NCBI GenBank assembly: GCA_017992475.1
Contig: JAGOOO010000011.1
Location: 1-45,323 of the forward strand
Direction: 5' to 3'
DNA length: 45,323 nucleotides
Source: Caldisericia bacterium
Lineage (GTDB): Bacteria > Caldisericota > Caldisericia > JAAYUI01
The position numbers and the translations under genes are program-made. A model generated the notes under the pieces. That model saw nothing but the letters and a program-made list of their open reading frames with translations, was not told the origin of the DNA and did no database searches. Of the stretch, positions 8,199 through 16,024 are shown one piece after another. Within the stretch, counting starts at the first letter, position 1; each line of letters opens with the position of its first letter.

Positions 8199-9679
8199 TT
8201 TTGGCCTCTTTCATTTTCAATACTTATCTTTTTGTTTTCATAGCCTACTTTTAATCCAAGTGATTCTGCTAAAAATCTCATTGGTAGCATTACTCTTCCA
8301 TTTTGTATGAATGGGATTATTTTGGGGTTGCTGTCGATCTGCTTGTCACCGCCGCTTGTTCTGGCGGTATTTTTCCCGACCCATAGACTCAATGTTTTGC
8401 CATTCAGCTGGCAAGTTGTCTTTTTTGATCCCTGGTCCCATGAGACCGAGCCGCCAAAAGGTTCGCAAACATACCTTGCTGGCAGGAATGATTTACCATC
8501 AATTATGACTGGTGCAACGTCCATCTCAACAGCAAAAGAATCTCTGCCCAGTTCTTTTTGTCCAACCACGAATGTGATTTTTTCCGGCACTTTATTGAAG
8601 AGGGAAATCGTGTTCCCAGAGATTATTGCAATGTTGTCTCCTTGCAGGTCAATCGATTCAATCTTCTTGTCAAGCGTGATATTGCCCTGTTTTGAGCCAT
8701 CAGCCACAGATATTTTTTCAATCAAGTTGCCTTTTGGGACAAAAATTGTTTCTTCGGAACAGAACAATCTTGTTGTCGGGAAAGAATCCAGTTGTGACAG
8801 CCACAATCTTTTGCCTGTCGATATACAGCATGCCTTGCCAAAGAAGTTGGCATCAAAGCAATCTATCGCCAAAGCCGGAGTCGTGACAAAAAACTTGCCT
8901 TTTGACGAAACCGCCTGTAAAGAGCCAGTGCCTGTTTCATATTTCCATCTTGGGTTTCCGCTTTGGGCCTCGATTGCAAAAAGATATTTGCCTTCTTGCG
9001 CAAGTACCCTGTTCTGGTCGGCAAAAATCCATTCTGGCGAGTCATCCAGGGCAAGTTCCCACTTCTGTTTTCCTGACGATGTGTTGAGGCAATAGAGCTT
9101 TTTGTCTGTGGATGCAAAAAACAGGTAATCTTCACCAAGCATTTTCGGGCCTATATTTGGTATTGACTTGAAAGCAGATAGCCAGATTTTTTTGCCATTT
9201 TTGGTGTTAACACAGTAGAAATTCCCGTCAGCACACCCAAAAAATAGCATATTGCCAAGGATTGCCAAATCCGTAGTTATGTTCGCCTCTGTCTGGAATA
9301 TCCAGTTTTTTTGCCCGCCATCTCCAATGGAAGTGACCTGCCTGGCTGTTTTGACAAAAACCGAATCACTACCTGAGGCTATCTGGTTTGGTTTCTGGTC
9401 AAGCTTGTATGACCAGGCCAGCTTTCCTGAATAGATGCTGAAAGCATTTACTTGCGAGTTTCCAAGCGCCACAGCTACTCTTGAGCCGATAAAAACGGGT
9501 CCGGAGACGATATCTGTTTGCAACTGTTTTTCCCAGACTTGCGACTGTGGAGATGAGGCCCAATCATCGTTTGCTACCAGACCATTGTCAGGTATTCCTG
9601 GTTGAAACATCGCGTTTGTATTCACAATGGCAATCACGAGCACAAGTATGGAAAGGAGAATTTTTGTTGTATTCTTCAT
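8195..9679 (-). CDS. Secreted PQQ-like beta-propeller protein with C-terminal stalk domain
   Basis: The 494-residue product has a signal peptide (residues 1-24). Residues about 35-365 are repeats of the PQQ/quinoprotein-like propeller type ('SGKLAWSYKL', 'NGKKIWLS', 'SGKQKWELAL', 'SGNPRWKYETG', 'TGKRLWLSQL'). Residues about 373-490 form a copper-amine-oxidase-N-like stalk domain ('VIIDGKSFLPARYVCEPFGGSVSWDQGSK', 'GRVMLPMRFLAESLGLKVGY', each quoted in part). Such propellers can be enzymes with bound quinone or scaffolds; no dehydrogenase ligands are obvious, so I call only the fold. Its start shares a base with the stop of the small thioredoxin (TAATG) and its end overlaps the lipoprotein thioredoxin by 4 nt. 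This embedding in an arsenic/redox operon is unusual. Confidence 0.82.
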   Translation of the reverse strand: MKNTTKILLSILVLVIAIVNTNAMFQPGIPDNGLVANDDWASSPQSQVWEKQLQTDIVSGPVFIGSRVAVALGNSQVNAFSIYSGKLAWSYKLDQKPNQIASGSDSVFVKTARQVTSIGDGGQKNWIFQTEANITTDLAILGNMLFFGCADGNFYCVNTKNGKKIWLSAFKSIPNIGPKMLGEDYLFFASTDKKLYCLNTSSGKQKWELALDDSPEWIFADQNRVLAQEGKYLFAIEAQSGNPRWKYETGTGSLQAVSSKGKFFVTTPALAIDCFDANFFGKACCISTGKRLWLSQLDSFPTTRLFCSEETIFVPKGNLIEKISVADGSKQGNITLDKKIESIDLQGDNIAIISGNTISLFNKVPEKITFVVGQKELGRDSFAVEMDVAPVIIDGKSFLPARYVCEPFGGSVSWDQGSKKTTCQLNGKTLSLWVGKNTARTSGGDKQIDSNPKIIPFIQNGRVMLPMRFLAESLGLKVGYENKKISIENERGQK

Positions 9680-9918
9680 TATTGGTTTTGTTTTATGAGC
9701 TCCGTTATCTGCGATGGAGAGAGCATCCTTCCTGAAGAGACAACTTTTCCATCAATTGCGATTGCTGGTGTTGCCATAACACCCATCTCGACGATTTTCT
9801 GTATGTCCTTGATTGGCTCAATTTCAGCATCGATGCCCATCTTTGCAACAGCTTCTCTGACATTTGCTTCGAGGGAGTGGCATTTTGCGCATCCCATTCC
9901 TAGCACTTGTATTTTCAT
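9679..9918 (-). CDS. Small cytoplasmic thioredoxin-like redox-active disulfide protein
   Basis: I set the start at 9918 (ATG, 79 residues) because AGGAGG at 9929-9924 is well spaced for it; ATG at 9921 is possible, and an upstream in-frame codon at 9969 would run back into arsR. The product is a minimal thioredoxin fold of the 'thioredoxin_3/redox-active disulfide protein 2' type with 'GMGCAKCHSL' (Cys10, Cys13), 'GVMATPAIAIDG' as the cis-Pro segment, and no signal peptide. Members commonly sit beside ArsR regulators and permeases of the ArsP family. A plausible role is cytoplasmic thiol transfer or metalloid binding for the pumps encoded in the same operon. Confidence 0.85.
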   Translation of the reverse strand: MKIQVLGMGCAKCHSLEANVREAVAKMGIDAEIEPIKDIQKIVEMGVMATPAIAIDGKVVSSGRMLSPSQITELIKQNQ

Positions 9919-9935
9919 CATTTCCTCCTGTTTTG

Positions 9936-10277
9936 TTATTTTGCATGGACTGATTTTACAATTGAACACCCAGAATCGTTGCTATCACATTTTCCTAGCA
10001 GACAAGATATGAATGATTTGACGCACGAAAGTGCCAATTTGTAGACCATTTCATGACCAGTTCTCTCACAATCAACTATTTTGCATGATTTGAGAACCGA
10101 GAGGTGTTGTGAAACACATGGTGGCCTGCACTTCATTTTCTGGGCTATTTCAGTGACTGATAAGGGTCCATCTTCGATTAAGGAGATTATTTTGAGCCTC
10201 TTTGGGGAAGACAGAGCCGAGAATATGTCTGAAATTTCCTGAAGTTCTCTTTCATTTTCTTCATCCAAATATTTCAT
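9936..10277 (-). CDS. arsR: ArsR/SmtB-family transcriptional repressor
   Basis: The 113-residue protein is a winged-helix ArsR type: 'IFSALSSPKRLKIISLI' then 'SVTEIAQKMKCRPPCVSQHLSVLK' as the helix-turn-helix (quoted in pieces of the family pattern). It is Cys-rich: C50 and C54 in the recognition region, C65 and C70, and a C-terminal set C85, C92, C97, C104. The classical ELCVCDL As(III) site is absent, so As(III) or another thiophilic signal is probably sensed through a differently placed Cys triad, as is known for other ArsR subtypes. It heads the operon and its start codon lies inside a palindrome that looks like its own operator. Confidence 0.9.
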   Translation of the reverse strand: MKYLDEENERELQEISDIFSALSSPKRLKIISLIEDGPLSVTEIAQKMKCRPPCVSQHLSVLKSCKIVDCERTGHEMVYKLALSCVKSFISCLLGKCDSNDSGCSIVKSVHAK

Positions 10278-10296
10278 GATTTCGAATATATGAAAT
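10271..10296. promoter_or_regulatory. Candidate ArsR operator overlapping the arsR start codon
   Basis: A 26-bp imperfect palindrome matches its own reverse complement at 20 of 26 positions: outer arms ATTTCAT (10271-10277) and ATGAAAT (10290-10296) around a perfect TTCGAA core (10281-10286). It contains both the arsR start codon (10277-10275) and the predicted -10 box, where a bound repressor would block RNA polymerase. Confidence 0.7.
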
Positions 10297-10312
10297 GTTA
10301 GGTTGCATTCAA
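10285..10312 (-). promoter_or_regulatory. Predicted promoter of the ars/thiol-redox operon
   Basis: On the minus strand, TTGAAT (10312-10307) and TATATT (10290-10285) are separated by 16 nt. Transcription would start at about 10278, at or next to the arsR ATG (10277), and no ribosome binding site lies upstream. The first mRNA would thus be leaderless or nearly so. Confidence 0.65.
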
Positions 10313-10366
10313 GTTATTTTTGGGTGAGTTCTAATGAGACTGGGAGACGTTATTTTCCTGGTTTGA

Positions 10367-13030
10367 TCAGGGTGGTGGTTGGTTAAATACGAGGGTGGCT
10401 TTTCTGGTTCTGTCGTCCCAAGATATTTTTGCACCAAACGTTTCACCAATAATTCTTGGCGGGATGAATGTCCTGCCATTTTTTATCTCTGGGGGAGAAG
10501 CCAGTTTTACCGTGTCTATGGAGCCATCGGCCCTTTCCACTATGGCATTCTGGTAGTCCACTATGAGCCTTAGTGTTGTTCCAGCCAGCGTAAACAATAC
10601 CGTTTTCAGCTCTTTTACCCATTCCGTCTGTGCTTTGTAGAAATAACCAAGTGGGTCCCCTATATATCTGATTGGAACCATAGTGCTGCCATTTTTGGAA
10701 ACATAAGGCGGAGCATCCATTGGTAGAGATCTTCCATTCACAATGTACTGCTTTGATCCTATTGAAAATTCTATCTTGCATTCGGGTATGTGCATTGTTT
10801 TTACAGTAATTTTTAGCGTAATTGGCGTCGAGCTTATCATGGTGTTGATAGATGCTGTATATTGTTGATTTGGCCAGAATGTTGAAGGTGAGATCGTGCA
10901 TATGTATAGCCATGAATTACCTTTGTTTTTGACAAAGCGCGGGTTTGAAAGCCACGAGGTTGAAAGTATTGGTTTTATGCCCTCCTTCAAATCATTGTCG
11001 CCGGAGTTTAGTATCTGGAAGACCGCTTCTTTTGGTTTGTCCACAAAACAGTCCTGGAAAACAACTTCTACTGAGGAGTTAACTATGCTCGGTCTTGCAG
11101 GTTGGGGAACAACATTGATTGTTACTGGCAGTGTGACTGGATTGGCAATTGTTTTCTGGTCCCCGATCTGGATTGTTGCCGCATATTTCCCTATGGGAAG
11201 GTTCTCAGTTGAAGCAGTCACTGATATTTTTATGCTTTTTTTCCCTTCAGAGAGGGTTGCTGATTGTGGAGAGCATTCGAGCCAGTTTTCGGAGGGTTTG
11301 AAATCAAGAGTTGCCATTGATCCTTTTGCCAGGCTTACAGTAAACTCTCTCAAATTTTTTCGTCCTCTGTATGTGTCCATGAAATCAATTTGGGAGCTTG
11401 AGACTTGTATTCTTGGCAAATCAGGCGCAAAAGTTGCTTTTACTTCAATGGTTTGTATTCCGGCGTTGGTTTCAATACTTATAGTGCCTGAATACTCTGT
11501 CTCCCTGATGTCTTTGATATTAGAAGAACTTGCTTTTACTGTTAATTTTGTTTCTCCAGAAGTTTTGAACTCCGACTTGTCGACTGAAAGCCATAGTTTC
11601 GACTGTTCATCCACCAGGATTTCACCGACAAGTGGCGGGTCGCCAGGACCATTATTACTAATGACAATATCCTTTTGTCCTGCTGTGCCGAATTTTATGG
11701 TACCAAAATTGATTTGGGTTGGTGAAACCATTAGCTGTGGCCTGGCGCCCTCAAAACGGTAAATTTTGCCCGACCTGGAGGCCACAAACATATATCCGCC
11801 AGCTATCACCGGTTGTGTGAGGGAGCCACCCTTGATCTCAATACCACTGTCATTGGTTTGATTGATTGTGAATGTATCAAGATCAATTGTATACAGGCTT
11901 CCCTCTCTGGCAGGATTTTCTTCGCTGTCAAGCGATGCAGTGCAAACATAGAGGTATTTGCCTGCCGAGGTTGCTTGCGCAAAAATTGGATTTTTCAAAT
12001 CTATCATTCCGGCCGATTTCATTGTTCCCAGGTCTATTCTGTACAAGTTGCCATCGTCTGCGCCTGCATAAATCTGGTCATCCACAACGGTTGGCGTTGC
12101 CCAGAAAGTTGGCCTCTGTGTTCTCCTGTCGGGGCTTGTCCTGAAACTTACAATTTGCCCGATATTACTTCCGCCTATTGTTATTCGGTGCACAAAACCT
12201 TTTGAGGAACCAAAAATCGCATATGTTTTTCCTTGTGATTCAGTAATACATGATGATGAAGTTATTGATATGTCATCTCTTGTTGATGGCTGGGCATTTA
12301 TGATCTGCTTGCCGGTTTTTCTGTTGTATGCAAAAAAACTCCCCGAATCATCGCCAAAAACAATGAGATCTTTCAACGCAGATGGCGAAGTTGTTATCTT
12401 TCCTTTTGCCTTGAATGAATCTGTTATTCTTAATTCGGCAAGATCGAAGGCATAGACATTTCCTGAATCGGAACCAATGTAACAGGTATTGTCGTATATG
12501 GTTGGCGACGAAGTGATTGGTGTTCTCTCCCCGCCTGCATCAACAAGTTTTTTTGGGAAAATACCCCTGAAATAGACTATGTTTCCAAGATAATCTCCAA
12601 CCACGACTGTTTTTTCTTCATTTCCTCCCCAGATGGCAGGACTCCCAACCACTCCTGGCTCTGGTACATCCACGGCATTGAAAGTTTGTTCTAGGAGAAG
12701 GTTCCCGGTAAATATGTCATACTGTCTGAGAGTTCCCTCTTGCCTATTGCCACTCCTTTTGTCGTAAAAACCCTGTTGGACAATATATAAAACTCCATCT
12801 TTTACGACCGGTGTTCCCAGCCCACCGAGATTTGAAAGTGATACGTCCCAGGACCCCTTTTTGCTTTCACTAAAAGGTAGCGTGAAAGGGAGATAATTAT
12901 CCTTGCTTATACCACTTTTAAGATTGTCATGCCCTATCATTGGCCACCAGTCGAAAGATGGTTTGGCAAGTGATATACCCGTTGCAAAGAGACATGAAAT
13001 AACTGCTAATAGAAGAAAGTTTCTTCTCAT
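10367..13030 (-). CDS. Large secreted PQQ-like propeller / Ig-like / stalk-domain protein
   Basis: The 887-residue product has a signal peptide (about 1-22). Residues about 25-430 are PQQ-like propeller repeats ('GNLLLEQTF', 'GNIVYFRG', 'GNVYAFDL', 'GSFFAYNRKTGKQI', 'GNLYRIDL', 'GKIYRFEG'). Residues about 430-760 hold three Ig-like sandwiches, the first of the ASH/choice-of-anchor D type ('INFGTIKFGTAGQKDIVISN'). The last 120 residues are a stalk domain like copper amine oxidase N-termini ('SKNGSTMVPIRYIGDPLG', 'KNGRTFIPPRIIGETFGAK'). Its start overlaps the kinase gene by 4 nt (ATGA), so it belongs to the FHA-kinase operon and is a candidate partner or output of that system. No catalytic residues are recognised. 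Confidence 0.82.
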   Translation of the reverse strand: MRRNFLLLAVISCLFATGISLAKPSFDWWPMIGHDNLKSGISKDNYLPFTLPFSESKKGSWDVSLSNLGGLGTPVVKDGVLYIVQQGFYDKRSGNRQEGTLRQYDIFTGNLLLEQTFNAVDVPEPGVVGSPAIWGGNEEKTVVVGDYLGNIVYFRGIFPKKLVDAGGERTPITSSPTIYDNTCYIGSDSGNVYAFDLAELRITDSFKAKGKITTSPSALKDLIVFGDDSGSFFAYNRKTGKQIINAQPSTRDDISITSSSCITESQGKTYAIFGSSKGFVHRITIGGSNIGQIVSFRTSPDRRTQRPTFWATPTVVDDQIYAGADDGNLYRIDLGTMKSAGMIDLKNPIFAQATSAGKYLYVCTASLDSEENPAREGSLYTIDLDTFTINQTNDSGIEIKGGSLTQPVIAGGYMFVASRSGKIYRFEGARPQLMVSPTQINFGTIKFGTAGQKDIVISNNGPGDPPLVGEILVDEQSKLWLSVDKSEFKTSGETKLTVKASSSNIKDIRETEYSGTISIETNAGIQTIEVKATFAPDLPRIQVSSSQIDFMDTYRGRKNLREFTVSLAKGSMATLDFKPSENWLECSPQSATLSEGKKSIKISVTASTENLPIGKYAATIQIGDQKTIANPVTLPVTINVVPQPARPSIVNSSVEVVFQDCFVDKPKEAVFQILNSGDNDLKEGIKPILSTSWLSNPRFVKNKGNSWLYICTISPSTFWPNQQYTASINTMISSTPITLKITVKTMHIPECKIEFSIGSKQYIVNGRSLPMDAPPYVSKNGSTMVPIRYIGDPLGYFYKAQTEWVKELKTVLFTLAGTTLRLIVDYQNAIVERADGSIDTVKLASPPEIKNGRTFIPPRIIGETFGAKISWDDRTRKATLVFNQPPP

Positions 13031-15432
13031 TTTGGTTCCAGGTTAAACTCCACTGTTGTGGTTTTGCCAGGCTCAACTTTTACAGATTTCGTCTGCATCT
13101 TGTATCCACTTTTGTCGACGCGGATTATATACGTTTTTGCGGCCACTTCCCTTATGTATGGTTCCTTGGGACTTGTGAAAATCCTGTCCGAGAACTCAAT
13201 GTTGTCTATGTATACAATGCCTACCACATTGCATGTCACCTTGAGGATGCCTGAGGAAATCTGGAATTTGACTGAGTTTCTTCGCCCTGGTTCGATCTGG
13301 ACATCTTTTGTCTGGTCGGGGAAATCTTTTAGCCTGTATACAACCTTGTGTTTGCCCGGTGCAAGCTCCAGTGAAAGGCTTGTAATATTTTGCTGGGTTT
13401 TTCCGTCAACAATGAAAGAGCCCCATGGGACATTGACGCTAAGATCAAGAAACCCGTTTTGCTTGGGTTTCGTTTCTACTGGCGGTTTCTTTTCCTGCTC
13501 TGGCGGTTTTTGCTGTATTGCGACCAGTGGATAGCTCAAATCAAGGGTTTTGGTTGTCACAAGTTTTATCTCGTCGTTTATATCGTTAAAACCGCCCATT
13601 TGTATCTTTATCTGGTAGACGCCATTCGGAAGTTCTATTTTTATTGGTGTTTTGCCCTTGTAGTTCTGGTTTATCAATACAATTGCGCCTTTGATGTCAT
13701 TGCCCTTTTCGTCTTTGGTGCTTATTGAAATTTTTGAGCCAGGCGTGGACTGTTTGAATGTCAATTCAATTTCAGAATCATTTTTTGATGTCACAGCTGT
13801 GTCCATGTACGTTTCGGCAACATTACCGGAGACCATCATTGAGTCATTGAGCACAACAGGCGCTTCATTCAATGGCTTCTCCGAGCCATTTTCTTTCAGA
13901 GTTTTTTCACCTTTTTTGAGCTCGATTGTCTTGTCTGGGGTCCAGTATGTCAGCTTTCCGGATTCCCTGTCCCATTCGGTCTGAGCTTTTGTCCCTGATG
14001 CAATTGTTTCAACAGGCACAAAGATTTTTCCATTGATTTTGACGGCATTCTCGACCTTTGAGTTCGGATCGTTGGGGATTTCATCCGAACTGATCAACCT
14101 GATTGCTTTGTTGCCAAGATTGCCTTTTATTACCCCAACATTGAAGCTTGTCTCCTCATTTTCTTTGAGATCGTTATCTCTTGTGTATTGTACGCCAAGC
14201 TTTATTTCATAAACACCTATGGGCATTGTGAGGTTGGAATATATTGAGAGGACCCAATTTTCACCCTCGTTTTCCATTTGCTTTTCAAGCTTTACTGACA
14301 ATCCATCCGGAGACTTACTTATTGTGGCTTCTATATCTTTTGTTCCAGGTGGTGTTGCAAGCGGAATCTGGTATTGCACAAGTTCGCCCTGGGCAACCAG
14401 AAAGTCTGGTTCCAGTGGTTTTGTGCAACCCCTTGATAGCCAGATACCTGAAGATATGGCAATAATCCCTGCGACTGTGAGGGCTATTGTCATGGTTTGT
14501 TTTCTTCTTGCCCGTGTTCTAAAAGTTGATTGCGGAGAAGAAAGGGCTATCTGAGTGAGTTTGGTTTTTCTATAGGCGTCCCTTTCAGATTGGGTCATCC
14601 CCAAATCTTCGGAAACTGCCCTCAATGCTGCGGCCAGCTCTTGGGGGGTTTGAAACCTGTCGGCAGGATTTTTTTCAAGACATCTGAACATCAAGGACAG
14701 CAGAGAAGCTGGAATGCCCCTTTCTTTGGCTTCGGGGGGTATCTTTGGTTGTTTGTGTCTCTGCATTTCGATTACTTCAACAGGCGATGGCGCATCAAAA
14801 GGCAACTTGCCAAACAGCATTTCATAAATGACGATGCCGGTCGAGTATATGTCAGACCTTATGTCGACTTCCCTTCCATCAGTCTGCTCTGGCGACATGT
14901 ACTGGAGTGTTCCCAGGAAGTCAGAAGACCTGGTCATGCTTGGGAGGTCCTCGCCCTTGCTTATTCCAAAATCGAAGAGCTTGATGTTGCCTTCGGAAGA
15001 TATTTTGATGTTGGAGCTTTTTATGTCCCTGTGGACAACTCCTTGATCGTGCAGGTCACCCAGTACCTCTGCAATTTGCATTGTGAGGTCAACAACTGTT
15101 GGAACTGGAATCCTTTCTTTCCCTTGAGCTATCTCCTCGAGTGTTTTGCCATGGAGGTATTCTAGAATAAGGAAGTACTCTCCAGTTGACTCCTCTTTGC
15201 CAAAATCATGTATTTTGACAACATACCTGCTGTTTATTTTTGAGAGTATCTGGGCTTCTCTCAGAAACCTTCTTTCGAACTTTTCCTTATTTGGAAGCCC
15301 CGAGAAATTGGGTATTTTTGCCACGACAATCTCGTCTGTGGCAAGATTTTTTGCCAAGTGAACAGTTGCCATTCCACCAGATGCCAGAGGTTCAAGCAAT
15401 TTGTATTTCTTGACTATAACCCTGTTTTCCAA
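13027..15432 (-). CDS. Transmembrane Ser/Thr protein kinase with extracellular stalk-like and PEGA domains
   Basis: The 801-residue protein begins with a complete Hanks-type kinase (about 9-270): Gly loop 'LASGGMATV' (16-24), Lys39, 'HRDIKSSN' (134-141), 'DFG' (154-156) and 'GTLQYMSPEQ'. A membrane helix follows at about 313-334. The extracytoplasmic part has a domain like a stalk half-domain ('VKINGKIFVPVETIASG'), then about three PEGA-type repeats ('GAIVLINQNYKGKTPIKIEL'; 'GSFIVDGK'; 'GIVYIDNIEF') ending in 'GKTTTVEFNLEPK'. It is built like PknB-type receptor kinases but with an unusual sensor region. It sits 21 nt after the FHA gene and overlaps the secreted PQQ-like gene, suggesting a signalling unit in which the FHA protein reads its phosphorylation. 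Confidence 0.9.
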   Translation of the reverse strand: MENRVIVKKYKLLEPLASGGMATVHLAKNLATDEIVVAKIPNFSGLPNKEKFERRFLREAQILSKINSRYVVKIHDFGKEESTGEYFLILEYLHGKTLEEIAQGKERIPVPTVVDLTMQIAEVLGDLHDQGVVHRDIKSSNIKISSEGNIKLFDFGISKGEDLPSMTRSSDFLGTLQYMSPEQTDGREVDIRSDIYSTGIVIYEMLFGKLPFDAPSPVEVIEMQRHKQPKIPPEAKERGIPASLLSLMFRCLEKNPADRFQTPQELAAALRAVSEDLGMTQSERDAYRKTKLTQIALSSPQSTFRTRARRKQTMTIALTVAGIIAISSGIWLSRGCTKPLEPDFLVAQGELVQYQIPLATPPGTKDIEATISKSPDGLSVKLEKQMENEGENWVLSIYSNLTMPIGVYEIKLGVQYTRDNDLKENEETSFNVGVIKGNLGNKAIRLISSDEIPNDPNSKVENAVKINGKIFVPVETIASGTKAQTEWDRESGKLTYWTPDKTIELKKGEKTLKENGSEKPLNEAPVVLNDSMMVSGNVAETYMDTAVTSKNDSEIELTFKQSTPGSKISISTKDEKGNDIKGAIVLINQNYKGKTPIKIELPNGVYQIKIQMGGFNDINDEIKLVTTKTLDLSYPLVAIQQKPPEQEKKPPVETKPKQNGFLDLSVNVPWGSFIVDGKTQQNITSLSLELAPGKHKVVYRLKDFPDQTKDVQIEPGRRNSVKFQISSGILKVTCNVVGIVYIDNIEFSDRIFTSPKEPYIREVAAKTYIIRVDKSGYKMQTKSVKVEPGKTTTVEFNLEPK

Positions 15433-15453
15433 AGGTTTCCTCCAATAAAAATC

Positions 15454-15969
15454 CTAGTTTTTCTTTATTCTTGAAAACACCAGATAAACTTTTCCTATCC
15501 TGATAACGTCCCCGTCATCAAGCTTTGTGGGGGTTTTTGGGGAGAGCATTCTTCCATTCAGATAGGTAAAATTTGTTGAGCCAAGATCTTCAATTATGTA
15601 TGAGTCGCCTTTTTTTGTCACACAGGCGTGCCTTCTTGATGTTACCATCTCCTTGTCGAAATTAGTAAGGTCGATCTCAGGAACTATCCCTGCCAATTTG
15701 TCAGCTCTGCCTATCAGATATTCGTTTTTGCCATCAAGGATGAACTGGTGCTCGTCATTAAGTGCTAACCTTCCAACCATCTCCACCTGTGTTTTGATGG
15801 CAGGATGCGATGAAGTTACAGTGCTTGGAGGGTGCGGGAACCTTATCAGGTTCGGGTTCTGGAGGACATTTTCAAAATGTTCATCTTTCTGCTCGAGCTT
15901 TGCTCCGCACGATTCGCAACACAAAACACCACCAAGGTTTGCTCTGCCGCAAACGGGACATTCGATCAT
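15454..15969 (-). CDS. FHA-domain protein with N-terminal zinc ribbon
   Basis: The 171-residue product starts 5 nt after a GGAGGT site. The N-terminus is a zinc ribbon ('CPVCGRANLGGVLCCESCG', two CxxC pairs). A linker of about 55 residues leads to an FHA domain (about 78-171) with the expected phosphothreonine-binding residues: 'LIGRADK' (Arg of GR), 'SRRHACV' (Ser-Arg-x-His) and 'STNFTYLNGR' (Asn-Gly). FHA domains bind phosphothreonine. The next gene encodes a Ser/Thr kinase, so it is the likely reader or adaptor of that kinase. It is the first gene after a good promoter. Confidence 0.9.
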   Translation of the reverse strand: MIECPVCGRANLGGVLCCESCGAKLEQKDEHFENVLQNPNLIRFPHPPSTVTSSHPAIKTQVEMVGRLALNDEHQFILDGKNEYLIGRADKLAGIVPEIDLTNFDKEMVTSRRHACVTKKGDSYIIEDLGSTNFTYLNGRMLSPKTPTKLDDGDVIRIGKVYLVFSRIKKN

Positions 15970-15986
15970 TTTACCTCCATCCTCGA

Positions 15987-16014
15987 ATTATACATCATAA
16001 AGAGCTGTTGTAAA
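15987..16014 (-). promoter_or_regulatory. Predicted promoter of the FHA-kinase-PQQ operon
   Basis: On the minus strand, TTTACA (16014-16009) and a perfect TATAAT (15992-15987) are separated by 16 nt. The predicted start near 15980 leaves only about 10 nt before the ATG at 15969, filled by the GGAGGT binding site. It lies in the 55-nt gap after the recombinase gene, so the FHA operon can be transcribed independently. Confidence 0.75.
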
Positions 16015-16024
16015 CGGAGTGGCC

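Noticed and set aside
8307-9095. Long open frame of 262 codons on the plus strand
   Set aside because: It is antisense to the PQQ-like/stalk gene of the ars operon, has no family signature and no ribosome binding site.
10896-11762. 288-codon plus-strand frame
   Set aside because: It lies entirely opposite the 887-residue PQQ-like protein, whose domains are clear; composition fits a shadow frame.
14530-15165. 211-codon plus-strand frame
   Set aside because: It is antisense to the conserved kinase domain, and its protein shows no recognisable motif.
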